Source: Pelomyxa schiedti | Taxonomy: Eukaryota; Evosea; Pelobiontida; Pelomyxidae | Assembly: GCA_020536535.1 (NCBI GenBank) | Contig: JAHLWZ010000850.1 | Location: 1 to 64,000, forward strand | Direction: 5' to 3' | DNA: 64,000 bases | Shown here: positions 12,740 to 25,196 of the stretch, piece by piece | Position numbering within the stretch: position 1 is the first letter of the stretch | How the letters are laid out: each line of letters begins with the position of its first letter | Notes under the pieces: model-generated | The model's input: the letters and a program-made list of their open reading frames with translations, nothing else | Told to the model about the DNA's origin: nothing | The model's database searches: none | Made by a program: the position numbers and the translations under genes

Positions 12740-15104
12740 TCAATTAAAAATGGATAACGGGTGTGCCTCTGTGTTGAACACGTATTTATCAAGTGGAATG
12801 AGGTCGTCTGGCGAATACAACAAGTACAGGTACTGCAATGAGTTGTGGGTGAGTGTTGGTAATACCAAGCAAAAAGGAATTACCTTGAGTGTTTCTGCCA
12901 GGAAATAGCTTGGTTGGGAGTCATCCTTGACAAACTTGCCATCAACTACATTGAGAATCCCACTGTAGCCTCCACCCGCGCACTTACAGTGTTTGTCGAT
13001 TGCCAACCAGAGATCCCAGCCCCAATCTGTGTTGAGTTTTAATATTAGAAGTTAGGGTTTGGGCTGAGTACAGTTTACCTTGATAAATCGGATCATGTGT
13101 CAGCCTCCATAAAATAAACATACTCTCCAGTGTTTCTATCAGAATGTGCTATGAGCTCCGACGAATAAAACTGCAGAAATACCTGGCCTAAGAAGAAAAT
13201 GCTTTGCGCCAGCAACAAAGTCAGAGCCGTCAACAAAATTCACAAATTCGGGTGCCAACCCTGGACGGAGGTTAGCTCATTATTCTGGAGGGTTTGACGG
13301 GCCTGAAGGCATTCGCGTCCACATTTCATAACAAGTTCGGGTAATTTCCTTTGCAAGATGCATGTGCAGCTCGCTATCCCTATTTGGGTGCTGTGTTGAG
13401 TTGTATCTGGAGGCTCCCATTGCAAACATTGCTCCAGCAAAGCACGCCTGCATTGCCACAGTTGTTATTGAATAGGTAGTTAAGAAGCAGATTTCTACGC
13501 ATACAAGTTCATCCATTTTCGGAACCGCGTGATTGTTGTCGTACTCACTCAAGTAGGTGAGCTTACTTGGAGAAGAAACTTTGACAAGATGCTCCACAAC
13601 ACTTTTCATAGCTTCATCGTAGTATTCTCGATATTTTGCTCCCTCAGTTCCTGGACCACTGAGAGGTGTAAATGTGGAGAAAAAAGGAAATTGTGTACCC
13701 AAAAAGAAGCCACATCTTCATGAGGTATTCATAAAAACTATCGCCAAGAGCCCCCAGAGAAACAACAGCTGCAACCGGTAAAAAAAAACAGAGAAACAGA
13801 GGGAAGATTCACATGAGGAAAACTGTCCAGTGCTTGGGTGAATGTACACAGGATATAACCCTTTGTTCTTTGTGGCTGCAACAAGCTGGTCAATTACTTG
13901 CAAAGCCTGTAGTCCTGAAAGAATTATACCAGGTGAAGGAAAGGCGAGGAAAGGGAAATAAAGAATGGGAGTGCCAAAGAAAAAAGTTTTTCATACTTTC
14001 TCCTCAAGTTCTGGGTCGTTAACGTGCCGTGCCAAATAGGTAAATTCTAGTTGAACTGTTCCAACTTCAGAAAGAATAGAGCACCCCCCACTCCATGAAG
14101 GATTCGTTGCTACAGCTCTTTTTGTTGGTTGAGTAGGTTTTTTTCTTCTTGAGGAGCACACACGTTCCAAGGTTGATTGTGGTTTTTGGGATTCCAGTGG
14201 GTGTTTCAAATCCATGGAGTAAGATACGAGCCAAAGTGTGTGCTTTCTCTAGAAACATTTTATCTTTGCTCAAGTCATAAGCACTCAGGAGACCCCCAAC
14301 AGTCCGTATTGTGGTCTCAAATATAGAAACATCTACATGCTAGAGTTGCTTTGGTAAGGTAATCACCACTTTCTGTGCAGACCTGCTGAAAATTGAGGGA
14401 ATCAGCCACCCAGTCACGTGCTTTTTGGAATTCATCGTAAAGTTCCATTATGAAAAGAGTGTCAAGTGCATCAACCATTGTGAGACCGAGATCTGCGAAG
14501 ATAAGAGAAAGACATTGCCAGGTGTTACACACGAAGCCAATCATTCCCCTCACGGGCAACTGGTCTAAGGTCATCCTTACCCCAGGCATATTTTGTATAG
14601 CCGCCCCAAGCATAAATCATAGCCTGATGAGGATGTGAGGCTTGCTAAATTTTACCAATTACGCACTTGACGAATGGCATCTCTACGCTCCTTTATGATA
14701 GCTTTCCTTTCATTGAGAGCTTGTTGGTCAACAGGTGATGACAAAGGAAGGACAGTTCCATTACTCGCAGGACTCGACGGAATAACTGACAATGAAAGGT
14801 GTCCTGGGATGAGCACTCCAGTTTGGGGCACTAGAAGAAAGTTGGGTCAAGTAGCAAGAAAAAGAAGGATGTCACATGATTCATAAGGCAGGCTGGTGAG
14901 TTTCACCACTAAGTAAAGGCAGAAAACGATGAAAATGAGTCCCACAAAAAGGCAGGCCGTATTGGCACTCTTTCCGCGAGTCTTCAAAGGAGCCACAAAA
15001 GATGGGCACCTTGATCTCCGCGTTTTTCTTTTGTGACTTCTGCCAATACCTGCTGGCAGTGGCAACTGTTTTGCCGTCTTTCCTGCAATTTTGTTTCGAA
15101 GCAA
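12740..15104 (-). CDS. GH47 alpha-1,2-mannosidase (ER/Golgi class I)
   Basis: Multi-exon minus-strand gene with a type II membrane layout. A basic cytoplasmic tail (from ATG at 15104) is followed by a signal anchor, [19 protein letters not shown] (about 14900-14960). Luminal exons carry GH47 landmarks in order: [18 protein letters not shown] (near 14450-14510), [16 protein letters not shown] (14265-14330), [17 protein letters not shown] (about 14020-14080), [11 protein letters not shown] (about 13550), [16 protein letters not shown] (about 13400-13520), [13 protein letters not shown] (13090-13180), and [20 protein letters not shown] then FNTEAHPL close to the C-terminus (12745-12930). NTEAHP holds the calcium-ligand threonine of the family. 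The enzyme trims Man9GlcNAc2 N-glycans and, in some paralogues, marks misfolded glycoproteins. The signal anchor favours the processing class over EDEM. The stop is at 12740. Intron borders were not all traced. Confidence 0.88.
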
Positions 15105-15391
15105 ACGTCAGGTAACGCAGTGCGTTGGCAAGATCGCCGTACCCTTGTCGTCACTGGAATCGTCTGCCGAAGACACGTCGCTTTCGTGGTACTGGGACAT
15201 TCTTTTCAAGTCAAAAGCAAAAATCTGGTTTTTTTTCCTTCCCTTTTTGAGATGTCAAACAGTGACACCTGCGCAGGGGATTTACTCCCGAATTGCCAAT
15301 AAACCCCTCAATTCCAATCCAGCACACGCTCCCAATCTACAATCTCCAATCAATCACCCGCAATCCCCAGTTGCACTCCCACTCCCCTCCC

Positions 15392-15820
15392 TCAGTCTTT
15401 TTGCTTGGCCGGGGCCTCAGGAATGACTTGGTCGGGCACCTCAGCACGAGATGCCATCATGCTGACGGGCAGGACGTAGTCATCAGGCTCAACTGGGGGA
15501 GGTTCCGCTTCTGGAACGAATTCGTCGCCCCAGGTCGTCGTTTCTGCAGCGTCGGGAATCGGCCTCACGCCCGTGGTCCTCTCAAGGTCCTCGTCAATAT
15601 GGGAACTGCAGGCGTTGTGAATTTTAGATGGTTTTGGGTGACCTTTTAATGAGTTTGCTTCGTTTATTTGTATAGTATTTTGTTGTGCTTGAGTGTTTGG
15701 GACGCACACTACGTCGCTGTAGTTGACGTCGCCCTTTGGCCTAAAATCGTACTCGCTAACAACATCAGCGTTCGTCACCGCTACAGGCTTCACACCTTCG
15801 CTCTTCTTCTCCGTGGCCAT
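15392..15820 (-). CDS. Small acidic protein of unknown function
   Basis: Opens at ATG 15820 with MATEKKSEGVKPVAV and ends at a stop at 15392 with EAPAKQKD. The 142-residue frame is open throughout. The middle (about 15605-15710) looks like an in-frame intron, with a GT donor after NYSD and a CAG acceptor before SHIDEDLERTTG. The spliced product would be near 110 residues, hydrophilic and Asp/Glu/Pro-rich, with no membrane segment or signal peptide. I recognise no family. It lies about 140 bp from the divergent ADP-ribosylhydrolase gene, so the two may share a promoter region. The frame is supported by its start context, the plausible intron and the lack of a competing gene on the other strand. 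Confidence 0.55.
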   Translation of the reverse strand: MATEKKSEGVKPVAVTNADVVSEYDFRPKGDVNYSDVVCVPNTQAQQNTIQINEANSLKGHPKPSKIHNACSSHIDEDLERTTGVRPIPDAAETTTWGDEFVPEAEPPPVEPDDYVLPVSMMASRAEVPDQVIPEAPAKQKD

Positions 15821-15961
15821 CGTGTCTCAAACAAACTCGCTATGACAAGGGTCAACTTTTTCCTTGTGTAGTACCCATCGTGCATCACCATTGGTCATCC
15901 CCGTCGTTCCGTTTTTTCGTTTTTTTTTCCCCCTGTTCGCAACGCGAAAAACCGCAAACGA

Positions 15962-17798
15962 ATGGCAGCAACTGCCTCAGACTCTTCCAACACCAACACC
16001 ACGCCCTCTGCTGCCTCCTGCTCCCTCCCACAAGAGCCGGGGGGCGGCGGCCCTGCCTCGCCCTCCCCCTCTGCCTCTGCCTCCGCGTCCTTGTCTGCAA
16101 CCCCGTCTCCTGCACCCCCTGCGGTGCTGCTGCTGCTCCCAGAGGCGTACGTGGGGTGCATGGTGCTTGGGGCCGTGGGCGACGCCCTGGGGTACTACGG
16201 GGGCCGCTGGGAGTTCATGAAGTCGGGGGCCCAGATACACGCGGAGCTCAGCGAGATGACTCGCGGGGCGGGCGTCCCGGCCCTGGCTCTGTACGGAAGG
16301 GACTGGAGGGTGTCTGACGGTTTGTGCCTTGTGTGAGTGTGGGGTCGGTGGCTTCTGCATTATGGGATGGGAGCCACTGTTTCAATTGGGGATTGTGACT
16401 TTGTGGGGGTTGTTTTTTGTGTGGCTTCCTCCTATTGTTTCCTTGCCATGATTTCACTATGATTTTTTTTTTGGGCTGTGGAAATAGATACTGTGATGCA
16501 CTTAGCCACAGCTGAGGCTTTGGCCACTGGGGCTGAGGGGAATGAGTTGTATCAATGTATTGCTGCACGCTATGTTGTTTGCTGGAAAGATATGGGTGGG
16601 AGAGCACCAGGTGCGAGCCTTCTGAAGTTTTGCACTTATTACTACTTATTTTGTTATGTGATATGTGGCAAGTTGTAAAGCTTATATTTCAGGCATGTCG
16701 TGCCTTACCGGCGTGAAAAGATTACTTGCAGATGGGTCCAACTGGGCGGAATCCGCTTTCAACCCAACTGCTGGAGGTCTCCTCCCCTCCTTCCTCTCAG
16801 CTATAGGCTTATTCCTGCCAGGTTGTGGCGCTGCCATGAGAGCCATGTGCATTGGACTTAAATATCCTCTTGCTTCACAACTGCAGTCTCTTGTAGCATG
16901 CGCTGTAGAGAGTGGTCGTATTACTCACCACAGCCCATCAGGGTATCTTGGCGCGGTTGCAGCAGCGGTATTCACAGGTAATCCAGACAGTCTTCACTGA
17001 AATTTAACCTTTCCAAGCCTACGCCATTCAAAAAGTACCAGTCATAGATTGGGGTTGGAAACTACTTGAAGAAGTTATCCCTGTTGCTAAGGAACATATC
17101 GTGTAAATTTACTTTGCTAGTCTGTGATGTTCATCTTGGTACCAGAAATTCTCGACGGTCAGTGGAACGAAACTTGGCCTTGTTCGGATATTTCCAAAAA
17201 AAGTGGAGTGATTACCTTGAATTGAGATGCATTACAAAAGCCAACAAGACTGGACCCACTTTCCCTGCAAAGTGGGGTGTTGAGGAAAGAGACTACTTCT
17301 ACCAGTCTGTGTCCTACAGTGGCTGGGGTGGCTCCAGGTTTCCATCCCTTTTCCTTTTTCCAGTTTTCTTGCTTGCTTTCTTGCTTGTTTGTTTTACTGG
17401 GTTTTGACCGTTGACCAAGAAATAACTGTTAGTGGCCATGATGCCCCCTTGATTGCCTATGATTCCTTGCTGTGGGCAAAAGATAACTGGGAGCAATTGT
17501 GTTTAGCCGGCATGCTTCATGGAGGTGACAGTGACTCCACAGGTTTGACTCCCCACTTTTTACCCTCATAAGAAAAAAAAAACCCATCCCAAAAAAAGGA
17601 ACTATAGCCGGAGCTCTTTGGGGAGCCGTTTATGGCCTTTCGAAAGTGCCCGAACGGAACTATATGTATGTTGAATATGTTGACAGAGCTGCCTCTTTGG
17701 CTCTTGAAATAGGCCGGGCCTCTCACCCAGACTTTGCTGCACAGGAGGCCCTTATGCCTGGAAACATGTCTCTCAGACCAACACTACATGGAATTTAA
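15962..17798 (+). CDS. ADP-ribosylarginine hydrolase (ARH1-like)
   Basis: Plus-strand multi-exon gene. The GC-rich first exon (15962 to about 16320) encodes a Ser/Thr/Pro/Ala N-terminus of about 55 residues and then [20 protein letters not shown], the usual opening of ADP-ribosylglycohydrolases. Later exons carry [12 protein letters not shown] (16490), the first metal-ligand motif, then KDMGGRAPG (16588), [21 protein letters not shown] (about 16915), [19 protein letters not shown] (about 17283), [13 protein letters not shown] (about 17440) and [17 protein letters not shown] (from about 17519), the DxDxT motif of the binuclear magnesium site. The order and spacing match ARH1, which removes ADP-ribose from arginine and reverses mono-ADP-ribosylation, normally in the cytosol. 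The stop TAA is at 17796-17798 after PTLHGI. The low-complexity N-terminal extension is longer than in animal ARH1. Confidence 0.88.
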
Positions 17799-17895
17799 AT
17801 TATGTATCAAACAAACCAACGGAAACATAACCTCAAAATGGTGTTTTTTTATGTTGTTTTTCGTCAAACTTAAACAATTGGGTGGTGTGCTCCCT

Positions 17896-20170
17896 TTAGA
17901 AAATTATCTTCATGAGAAGCAGAGCAATGATAAGCACGATGAGGGACTGCAGGAAACAGGTGAGTACCTGGAAACAAAAGAAGTAACATACGATAACAGC
18001 AGGGCGCAGAGTAATAACTCTCATGTTAAGAGGTGCTGGAAGGACAAATAGCTTGTTCCATCGGCGTATGACATCACACTCCAGCGGCGGAATGTACTCA
18101 CCTGGGCCATAGACAAACCAGCGCGTGCCGGGTTTGCGGTGAAGAACCTGTTGGCGAGCCGGGCGTGATGATGCAGTGGTACTGTGTGATGGAACTACAG
18201 CACTGGCGCCTCCTCCAACCCTGAATCCAAAACCACCAAAGTTAAACCCTCCACACAGTCTAATATTTCGGTCATCAAATTCCTCCTTGCAAATGAGCTC
18301 TAGAGCTTCTTCTTCTCCTGTTCTTTGGTGAGCACATAAAAAAAACGGGGGCGGGGGCGCGGGGGGTGGGGGTTAACGTACCGAGCACGTAAATCTCTCG
18401 CACGCCACCCTCTAGTTGCTCTCCAGGTTGGAGGAAGAAAGTCTGTTCACCCAGTAGAATTTTACGGCATCCAAAGTGCTGAACACCAGTTTCATCATAG
18501 TAATCGCGGATGATACTAAATTTGTTCGGATTTGATTGAGATATATTAAAAGTACCAGTATTGACGGGATGTGAGAGTTGTAATATTCACTGTAGTAACA
18601 ACCTCCTCACCAACGTCTGGGATATAACTTTCCGCATCCTTCATGGTGACAAGCCATTCTTCACCCTTTTTATGGTATTTTCTGAAGCGATCCTCAAAAC
18701 TTAGGCGTGCCCGGAGTTGGAGCGCAGTTTTTGGTGTAAGTACAATGGCCTAGAATGATGAGACTTTACTCTCTTAGGATTAGGAAAATAACGTCTACTT
18801 GCCTTTACTGTGTCTACAACACGTTCCTCTACATCAGGCATATAGGCCTGAAGAATTGTTAAGAGTGAAACAAAAGTAATTCTCGTACTCCTTCTGCTCG
18901 GACAAGCCACTGTTCTCCAGCTTTGCGTGGTGTACCATTGCAGTCAATACAAGCGCGGTTTGCTAGGTGGTGTGGGTCGATTTATGAGTGGAATAATGCA
19001 AGCACCTGCAAGTTTAAGAGCTGTATCTGGAAGAATAATATGGGCCTAAGAGCTTGAGAAAAATGAAACAAAAACTGTGAGCCTACCTTCCTTGTTTCCA
19101 CAACTTCCACTTCAACACGGGGCTGTAGAGTTTTAAATGAATTACAGGGATAGGTTGCCACTGACCTTGTAGGTGGCGGGCCCCATAAATAGCCACTCTT
19201 CCCCAGCTTTTCTCTTCACTTGCATTACTTTTGTTGTTGGTGACGTGGCAGTTGAGAGGGTCGGAGTTGAGCTAGTGTTTCCTTCCACTTTCCCTGGGTT
19301 GACAGGTATTTCTACTGTTTCCTCAAAATCCAGATGTGCATGCAAGCGCAGTGCAGTGTTCGGGGCAACGACTTGGAAAGGGGTAATTGGGCTCTATTTG
19401 ATCGCCGATTAATCAAGTGACAACCAAGTCAGAGGCGTACAAGCAAGGCTTCCCCTGGGAACAAGGGGAAAGGATCCTCCTGCTCAAATCGAATCTCCAA
19501 GTCACCGTGTCTCAGTTGAGCTTGACCATCTTTGTCAACCACAACATTATGTTTCTGATCACGAATAACAGGGTTTTTTACAATGCAATAGTTGCGAGGA
19601 GGAATGATCAGCATCTCCTTGGGTCCTGGCGAAAAATACAGGTATTGATATCAGAAAAAAACCGAAACGAAACAAGTAATGGGCAAAAGAAGGAGCTATT
19701 CAAACCTAGGATTACACGTTCGTGTTCCCTACATAAAAATGTCTTGGGACCCACTTCAAGCCGTGTGACGAGCGTGTTCACATCCAATACATGAAGATAA
19801 TGAAACGGTGCTACCTGTTTGTTTTGTTGTTTTTTTTGTTGTTGTTTGTTTGTTTGTTTGTGTGAAAACCGTATCTGGTATTTATTAATACAGGTGAATC
19901 GTGACCAAGCACACCTTGATGAGACACGTGCGCCTGGACATGCTTTCTTTTGTTTTTTTGTGCAGAATACCAGAATCCGCTTGGCGGTTTAATCGGCCTG
20001 TTCTGAATTTTTTCTAAAGAAGGATTGAGGAGATCCTCAGGGGCAGTTCCCCCCGGAGAGTCTTGGGCTGATCCAAAGGTGATGGCTACCTCCCACTGAG
20101 ACGGCGATTGCCTTTTCCTTGAGGATATCAGAAATCTCAATCTGATGATCGGGACATCTGTACATGTCCA
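17896..20170 (-). CDS. Major vault protein, N-terminal repeat part only
   Basis: Minus-strand exons match major vault protein (MVP) repeats: APFHYLHVLDVN, VTRLEVGPKTFLCREHERVI (19690-19800), MLIIPPRNYCIVKNPVIRD (about 19560-19615), QLRHGDLEIRFEQ and DPFPLFPGEALL (19440-19520), LHAHLDFEE and KAGEEWLFMGPATY (19150-19345), further EEWL repeats to about 18640, then FFLQPGEQLEGGVREIYVL (18390-18460) and GTRWFVYGPGEYIPPLE (about 18085-18130). A Gly/Ser-rich insert (18150-18260) sits in the last repeat. In known MVP of roughly 850 residues a shoulder, a cap helix and a cap ring follow. Here the frame closes at 17896, or at 17870 if the GTGAGT near 18103 is used as donor. The convergent hydrolase gene ends 100 bp away, leaving no room for the rest. 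The 5' end is unclear; an ATG-led exon near 20120-20170 (YRCPDHQIEISDI) is a candidate. Confidence 0.72.
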
Positions 20171-20316
20171 CCATCAAAATAACCTTCCTTGTTGTTTTTT
20201 AACTGAAAAACAATTTCTTTTCGGCTGAGAGCCGGCCCCGGCGTGCCCTGAACAAGACTGACAAAAGATTCACAATTACAAAAAAAAAAACAAAAAGAAA
20301 GAGGCGCGTTTGTGCT

Positions 20317-23300
20317 ATGAGCAGTAGCAATGGCGATTCACCAAGGTCGATACACATAAGATCGGCCAGTGTTTCTGCGGTTACGACAAGATCTCCGTCT
20401 CCAACACCGCCAACGAGGTTAGCGGCGTACGGTTTGGCGAACGGCGCGTGTCACATTCCGATTTCTGCTTCGGGGTCAACGTCCTCGCCTTCCTTGCTTT
20501 CGCCTGGTTTGGCAAGCGAGTTGAGACTTCGCAGTCACAGTGTGATGATGGGCGCATTCGTGCCTGGCAGGGGTGACGTTATGGCACCTGTTGCCCAATC
20601 TGGTATTAGAACAAGTGGCGAAAACTGCACGTCAGCCCCCCGTGTTGGGTTGATGGAATCAGCAATACCCTTGGCAAAGGATTTAGTTGTGACTAGCCAG
20701 CTGCTTGCCAAATCTGTTACTGGGGAGGTACGGCAAAACTTTTTTTGCTTGGAACTTTTTTCTTGCTAACTAAAACAAAAAGGAACGATGTGAATCGGAG
20801 GGAACAATTTTGACATTGGCTAAAGACGTCGCATCCCGTGCTCGGGCGATTGAGGAATTGGTTATGTCCCACCTTTCCCAACAAACAGTGGGTGAATCAC
20901 CACTTTGGTCTCAACTTAAGGAAGCTTTGACTAAGGTTTCTAAATCAATGCAAATCCCACCCATTACTCACTCAAAACTATTCCTGTAAAATGGTTGATT
21001 TTTACAAGGTTCAAGCAGCAGTTTTGTCACTCATAAGTGCTGTGAAGGCTGCTTTTTTGAATCCTTTTGATTTGCAGGCATCACAAAATGTTTTTACAGC
21101 CTGCAAGCACATAGCTAAATCCGTGAAAAAGGTTCGTCTCTTTGTCCTCCACTGAGACCTAATCCAGTCAGTTTATGTCTTCTGTGTCTGTAGTGGAGAA
21201 GGCTGTTTGTAGTCCTGTCCTAACCGGACAAGAATCACAGCCACCCACCACAAATAGTGTACCCTCTGTGGCAACTGCGACAGAGCAAACTCCTGCCGCT
21301 GCAGTCGTGAGCACGATTTCTCGTTGTAATCTTACTCACTGTCATTCATACAGACGAAAGGTTCCATCGACGTGATTGCAGTTACACAAGATATTATCAA
21401 AGCATTCTTGACCTCACAGCAAGCTATTTCTGTGTGTTGGATTACCCTGGATGCACTCAAATAATTATCCTTAAAGAGTCAGGATGAATCTCAATTTATA
21501 GAAGGCATACGGCTGCTTGTCAGAAGTTTTAACAAATTCATCGAATATTCTCACCTCCACCATCTTGATCACGCTCAGGTCTTTTACTGATTCCACGTAG
21601 AAGAATAACCATATAAAAGAGACTGAGAAATATGGCCATGGTAATCGGGCAGCTTTCAAAATCTGCATTTAAATTTCCGTCGGATCCAGTATATCAATCA
21701 AAGTTTATGCAAGGTATTTTGGATGCGATGGTGGCACTGACGGTTAGTTCCTGAAAGTGGTGAGAAAAAAGTGACTTCACAAAGGACATACTTTCAGCAA
21801 CTTGCTCTGCTACCCCTGAAGCTGCGGAGGCTCTGAAAATTCTTTCAAATGCTAAGACTGAACTTCTTCCAAACCACAGCCCAGAAACATGTGTGGTGCC
21901 CCTCACAAAACATTCTAATGATTGCTTTTAGCACCACAATTAAGCAAGCCGACTGATCCTCCAGTGCCCAAAATATTACTTGCTAGTGCCCGTTATGATC
22001 CGCTTGCTGCACAGCATATCATTCAACTTCTAACCTCTACGTTTCCACTGTTTAAGAAAGAGTGGGAGGAAGCTCCACCTTCACTTGTTGACTCCACTTT
22101 ACGTTCCATTGAAAGAATGGTTTCACAGAGTTCCTCTGATGTTTTGAGGTGAATTGTGGCTTTGTCCTTGAGATGCAATAACTTTCATTTTAGGAAATCG
22201 CCAAGCGCCCCTGTTATCACGGGATTTTCTCAAAAAGTATCCATCCTTTTTATCTTAATCACCTCATCATGTGCTAGGGTTCCTCCACTGGGACATCTCA
22301 AAAAACCAAAGCTGTGAGTTATAGCTAACATTATTTTGCCTCTCATAATCGAAAAGGATAAAGTAGAGGAAGTACTTTCAATGCACACACTTGCACCATC
22401 CCAATCCACTGTTTCTCTTGTTACCAAATCTGCTGTATGCAATAGTAATAATACTAAAAAATCTAACATTAACTTCACCAAGAACGTATCCCCATCACCT
22501 TTCGTGGCCACTGAGTCTGCCTCTGTAATATCCAACTTACTTAAGGCAGTTTTACAGCAATCCAACATGCTTCTGCGGGGGGAGGTTTGCCTAATAAGTA
22601 CTATCCTAACACTCACTCAACTCAGCGGGTATCCCGTATGGATTTAACAAAAAGTGTCGAGGAGTTTATGGCCAGTGTTTGCTCCCTTCTTGACGAAACA
22701 TCATCCCATGGGAAAAGTCGAGCGTCTGCTATTGCAGCTCTCACAGCATCCAACAGTTCAGCCACATCATGGGACCCCACTCAAGGCCCTCAAAAATTAG
22801 ACCTTCTTTTGGATCAACTTTGTTCTGCATCAATGCAATTAGCAGAGAAGATAAAGACACGCCCTGTGGAGTTGCGTTCCAATTTTAACAAACACAAGTA
22901 ACGAGGCATAGAATTGATGAAGCCGCTGTAGCAGATTGTACGGGGAAAAACTCTAAACGAGTCGAAGAGCTATTACTGGGTCAGGTATACAGGTTTTCCA
23001 ACTCGTTGAGGTAATCCACATCATGATGGGGTGCATCCTAAACAATCTCTAGGTTCTTCGTAATCCATCTATTTGGTGCACTAAGATTGATCTCTGGGTC
23101 AGGTGGCACTAGTACTAGCACAGTGCCAATGTTAGCTGCTATGATGCAACTTGTTGCTGCTTGTCAATGTCTTCTCTCTGGATCACAGACATTCCTGTGT
23201 CATGTTGGGACATTGCAGTGCATCACTTCAAGTAATTTTCCCCGAAACCATATTTGTTCTAATCCAAAAATTAGGAGATTCAGGGAGTATGGGCAGCAAA

Positions 23301-25078
23301 ATTGAAGAAGAGTTGGAACTAGTTTCTGATGCAGTATGACCTATCCTCTTTCTCGCGACTCCCTTTTTTTTCCGTGATCATTTTTTAGGACAATTTATCC
23401 AATCTATGGCAAGAAAAAACCTCCTACTTGTTTGACACATCCTCTGCAACCTCATCCCTCCGAACAAGTTCACCAGACACTGTTAACTCTGTGCCCCCCT
23501 TACGAGCTGGCACACTGAATAACATTGTCAATTACTTGACTTCAGAAGATTTTTACAGTTAACATCACCTAATTCTTATTAAACATAACACTGTTCCAGA
23601 TAACAAGTTTCTCAATTCTTGTATTACAACATACCAAAGTTTTTGCTCACCATGGGAATTACTGGACAAACTTCGGCAAAGGTACAGTCTCGAATCCTAA
23701 GGAACAAATTTACTTTGGCACTGTAGATACCAGGTTCCAGAATCTATCAACCCCCAAAGAGCAGGCAAGATTAAATTACGTGTGGGAATTGTACTAAAAT
23801 ACTGGATTGAAAACCAGTTTCAAGATTTTGACAGTAAAACAATAAAGGTATCCAAGATTAGTTTTACTTAGCTGAACTGTACCCAGGAACTCTTTGTATT
23901 TGCTGACTGCCTTAAAAATGATGGTCACGTCAACCTTGCAAAGGCTCTTCACACAGAGCTTTTGAAGAAAGAGGCCGAGCTTCAAACTCAGTTGCAACTG
24001 ACAGCAAAAGAGTCCCCAATCGAGGTAAACGAAAAAAATGCACAACCAGAATCATCAAAAGCAAAAAACTTACAAGAAAAAAGATACCACCGTATTCCCT
24101 GCTGGAGGTGTGGGAATCTTCAGGCGAAGGTGACGTAGCACAACAACTGACTATGATTGACCACTCTATTTTTAGAAGTATCATGGTAAACAGCGCAGAT
24201 CTTCTTTGATCCATCTTAAAATACACAGGCCTCAGAACTTCTGGATCAAAATTGGAGCAAAAAAAAGACAAAACATAAATCTGTTAATGTGCTCAGGATG
24301 ATATCGAGATCCAACCAAGTTGCCTTTTGGGTGTGAATTTTTAACGACTTCAGATACACTTCTAATGCGGAGGTAGGTTGCAACTACAATTTTATCTTGC
24401 CCCAAAGTTTCAGATAGGGCCCGGGTTTGCTCGAAGTTTATTAATGTAGCAGAGGTAACCTTCTTTTCCACTAAGGATTCTTAATAACTTCTGCTGAAGA
24501 ACTTGAGAAAGCTATGTAATTTTAATGGGTTAATGAGCATACTGGCAGGGCTAACAATGAGTCCCATATCAAGACTGTCTCTCACTTTCCAAGCAATAAG
24601 CAAACCTGTATTAAATGTAACGTGCATTGCATATTTCTTGCTGTAACCCCCAAGAAGACTTTTGAGAAACTGCAAGCCGTGATGAATCCTACCATGTCAT
24701 TCAAGACTTACAGGGAAAACCTTCGAAGAAGTACCGAATTTTGTGTACCGTACTTGGGTACATACCTATCAGACATTACGTTCATCTGTAATCATTCTGC
24801 CCTCCCATAACCCCCTGTCTTCTAAGTCACCCACAGGTGACGGCAATCCCGACTTTGTGGAGGGAGCTGTGGAGCCCGGGGGTACCCCTCCCAAGTTGAT
24901 CAACTTTAAAAAGCGCGAGATGGTTTACACAGTCATCGACGAGATCAGACTCTACCAACAACTTCCCTGTACCATTGTACCACAGGACCCTCTGCATACC
25001 CTTCTGCAAGAGATACCGCACTGTGACGAAAATCAGCTGTATGCTGTTTCACTGCAGCTGGAACCACGCAAACCCTAG
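20317..25078 (+). CDS. Ras guanine-nucleotide exchange factor (REM + RasGEF/CDC25)
   Basis: Starts at ATG 20317 with a Ser/Pro/Thr-rich disordered N-terminus of about 110 residues, then several alpha-helical exons (20640-23340) of Ala/Leu/Lys-rich segments such as ESAIPLAKDLVVTSQLLAKS and LLLDQLCSASMQLAEKI. A REM (RasGEF_N) domain follows: TLNNIVNYLTSEDF (about 23512), FLNSCITTYQSFCSPWELLDKLRQRY (23610-23735) and LKYWIENQFQDFD (23790). The catalytic CDC25 domain covers about 24120-25075: LTMIDHSIFRSI (about 24150), ASELLDQNW, MISRSNQVAFWV (24300), CVPYLGTYLSDITFI (24740), GNPDFVEG (24840), LINFKKREM (24896) and a terminal LEPRKP before the stop at 25078. RasGEFs load GTP on Ras/Rap at membranes. 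The N-terminal helical region has no recognised identity; it resembles focal-adhesion-type helix bundles only in composition. Confidence 0.87.
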
Positions 25079-25196
25079 ATAGAGGACACAGCACATTTGG
25101 GTTTTTTGATAAATAATGTTTGTACTATTTGTGTGCAGAACATGAATAAACCAGGAATTGTTCACTATCAACTTGGGCAAGAGGTTTTTTCTTCGC

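Noticed and set aside
17734-18051. 105-codon plus-strand frame after the ADP-ribosylhydrolase as an extra exon
   Set aside because: The hydrolase frame reaches a natural stop at 17798, and this region overlaps the end of the vault-repeat gene on the other strand.
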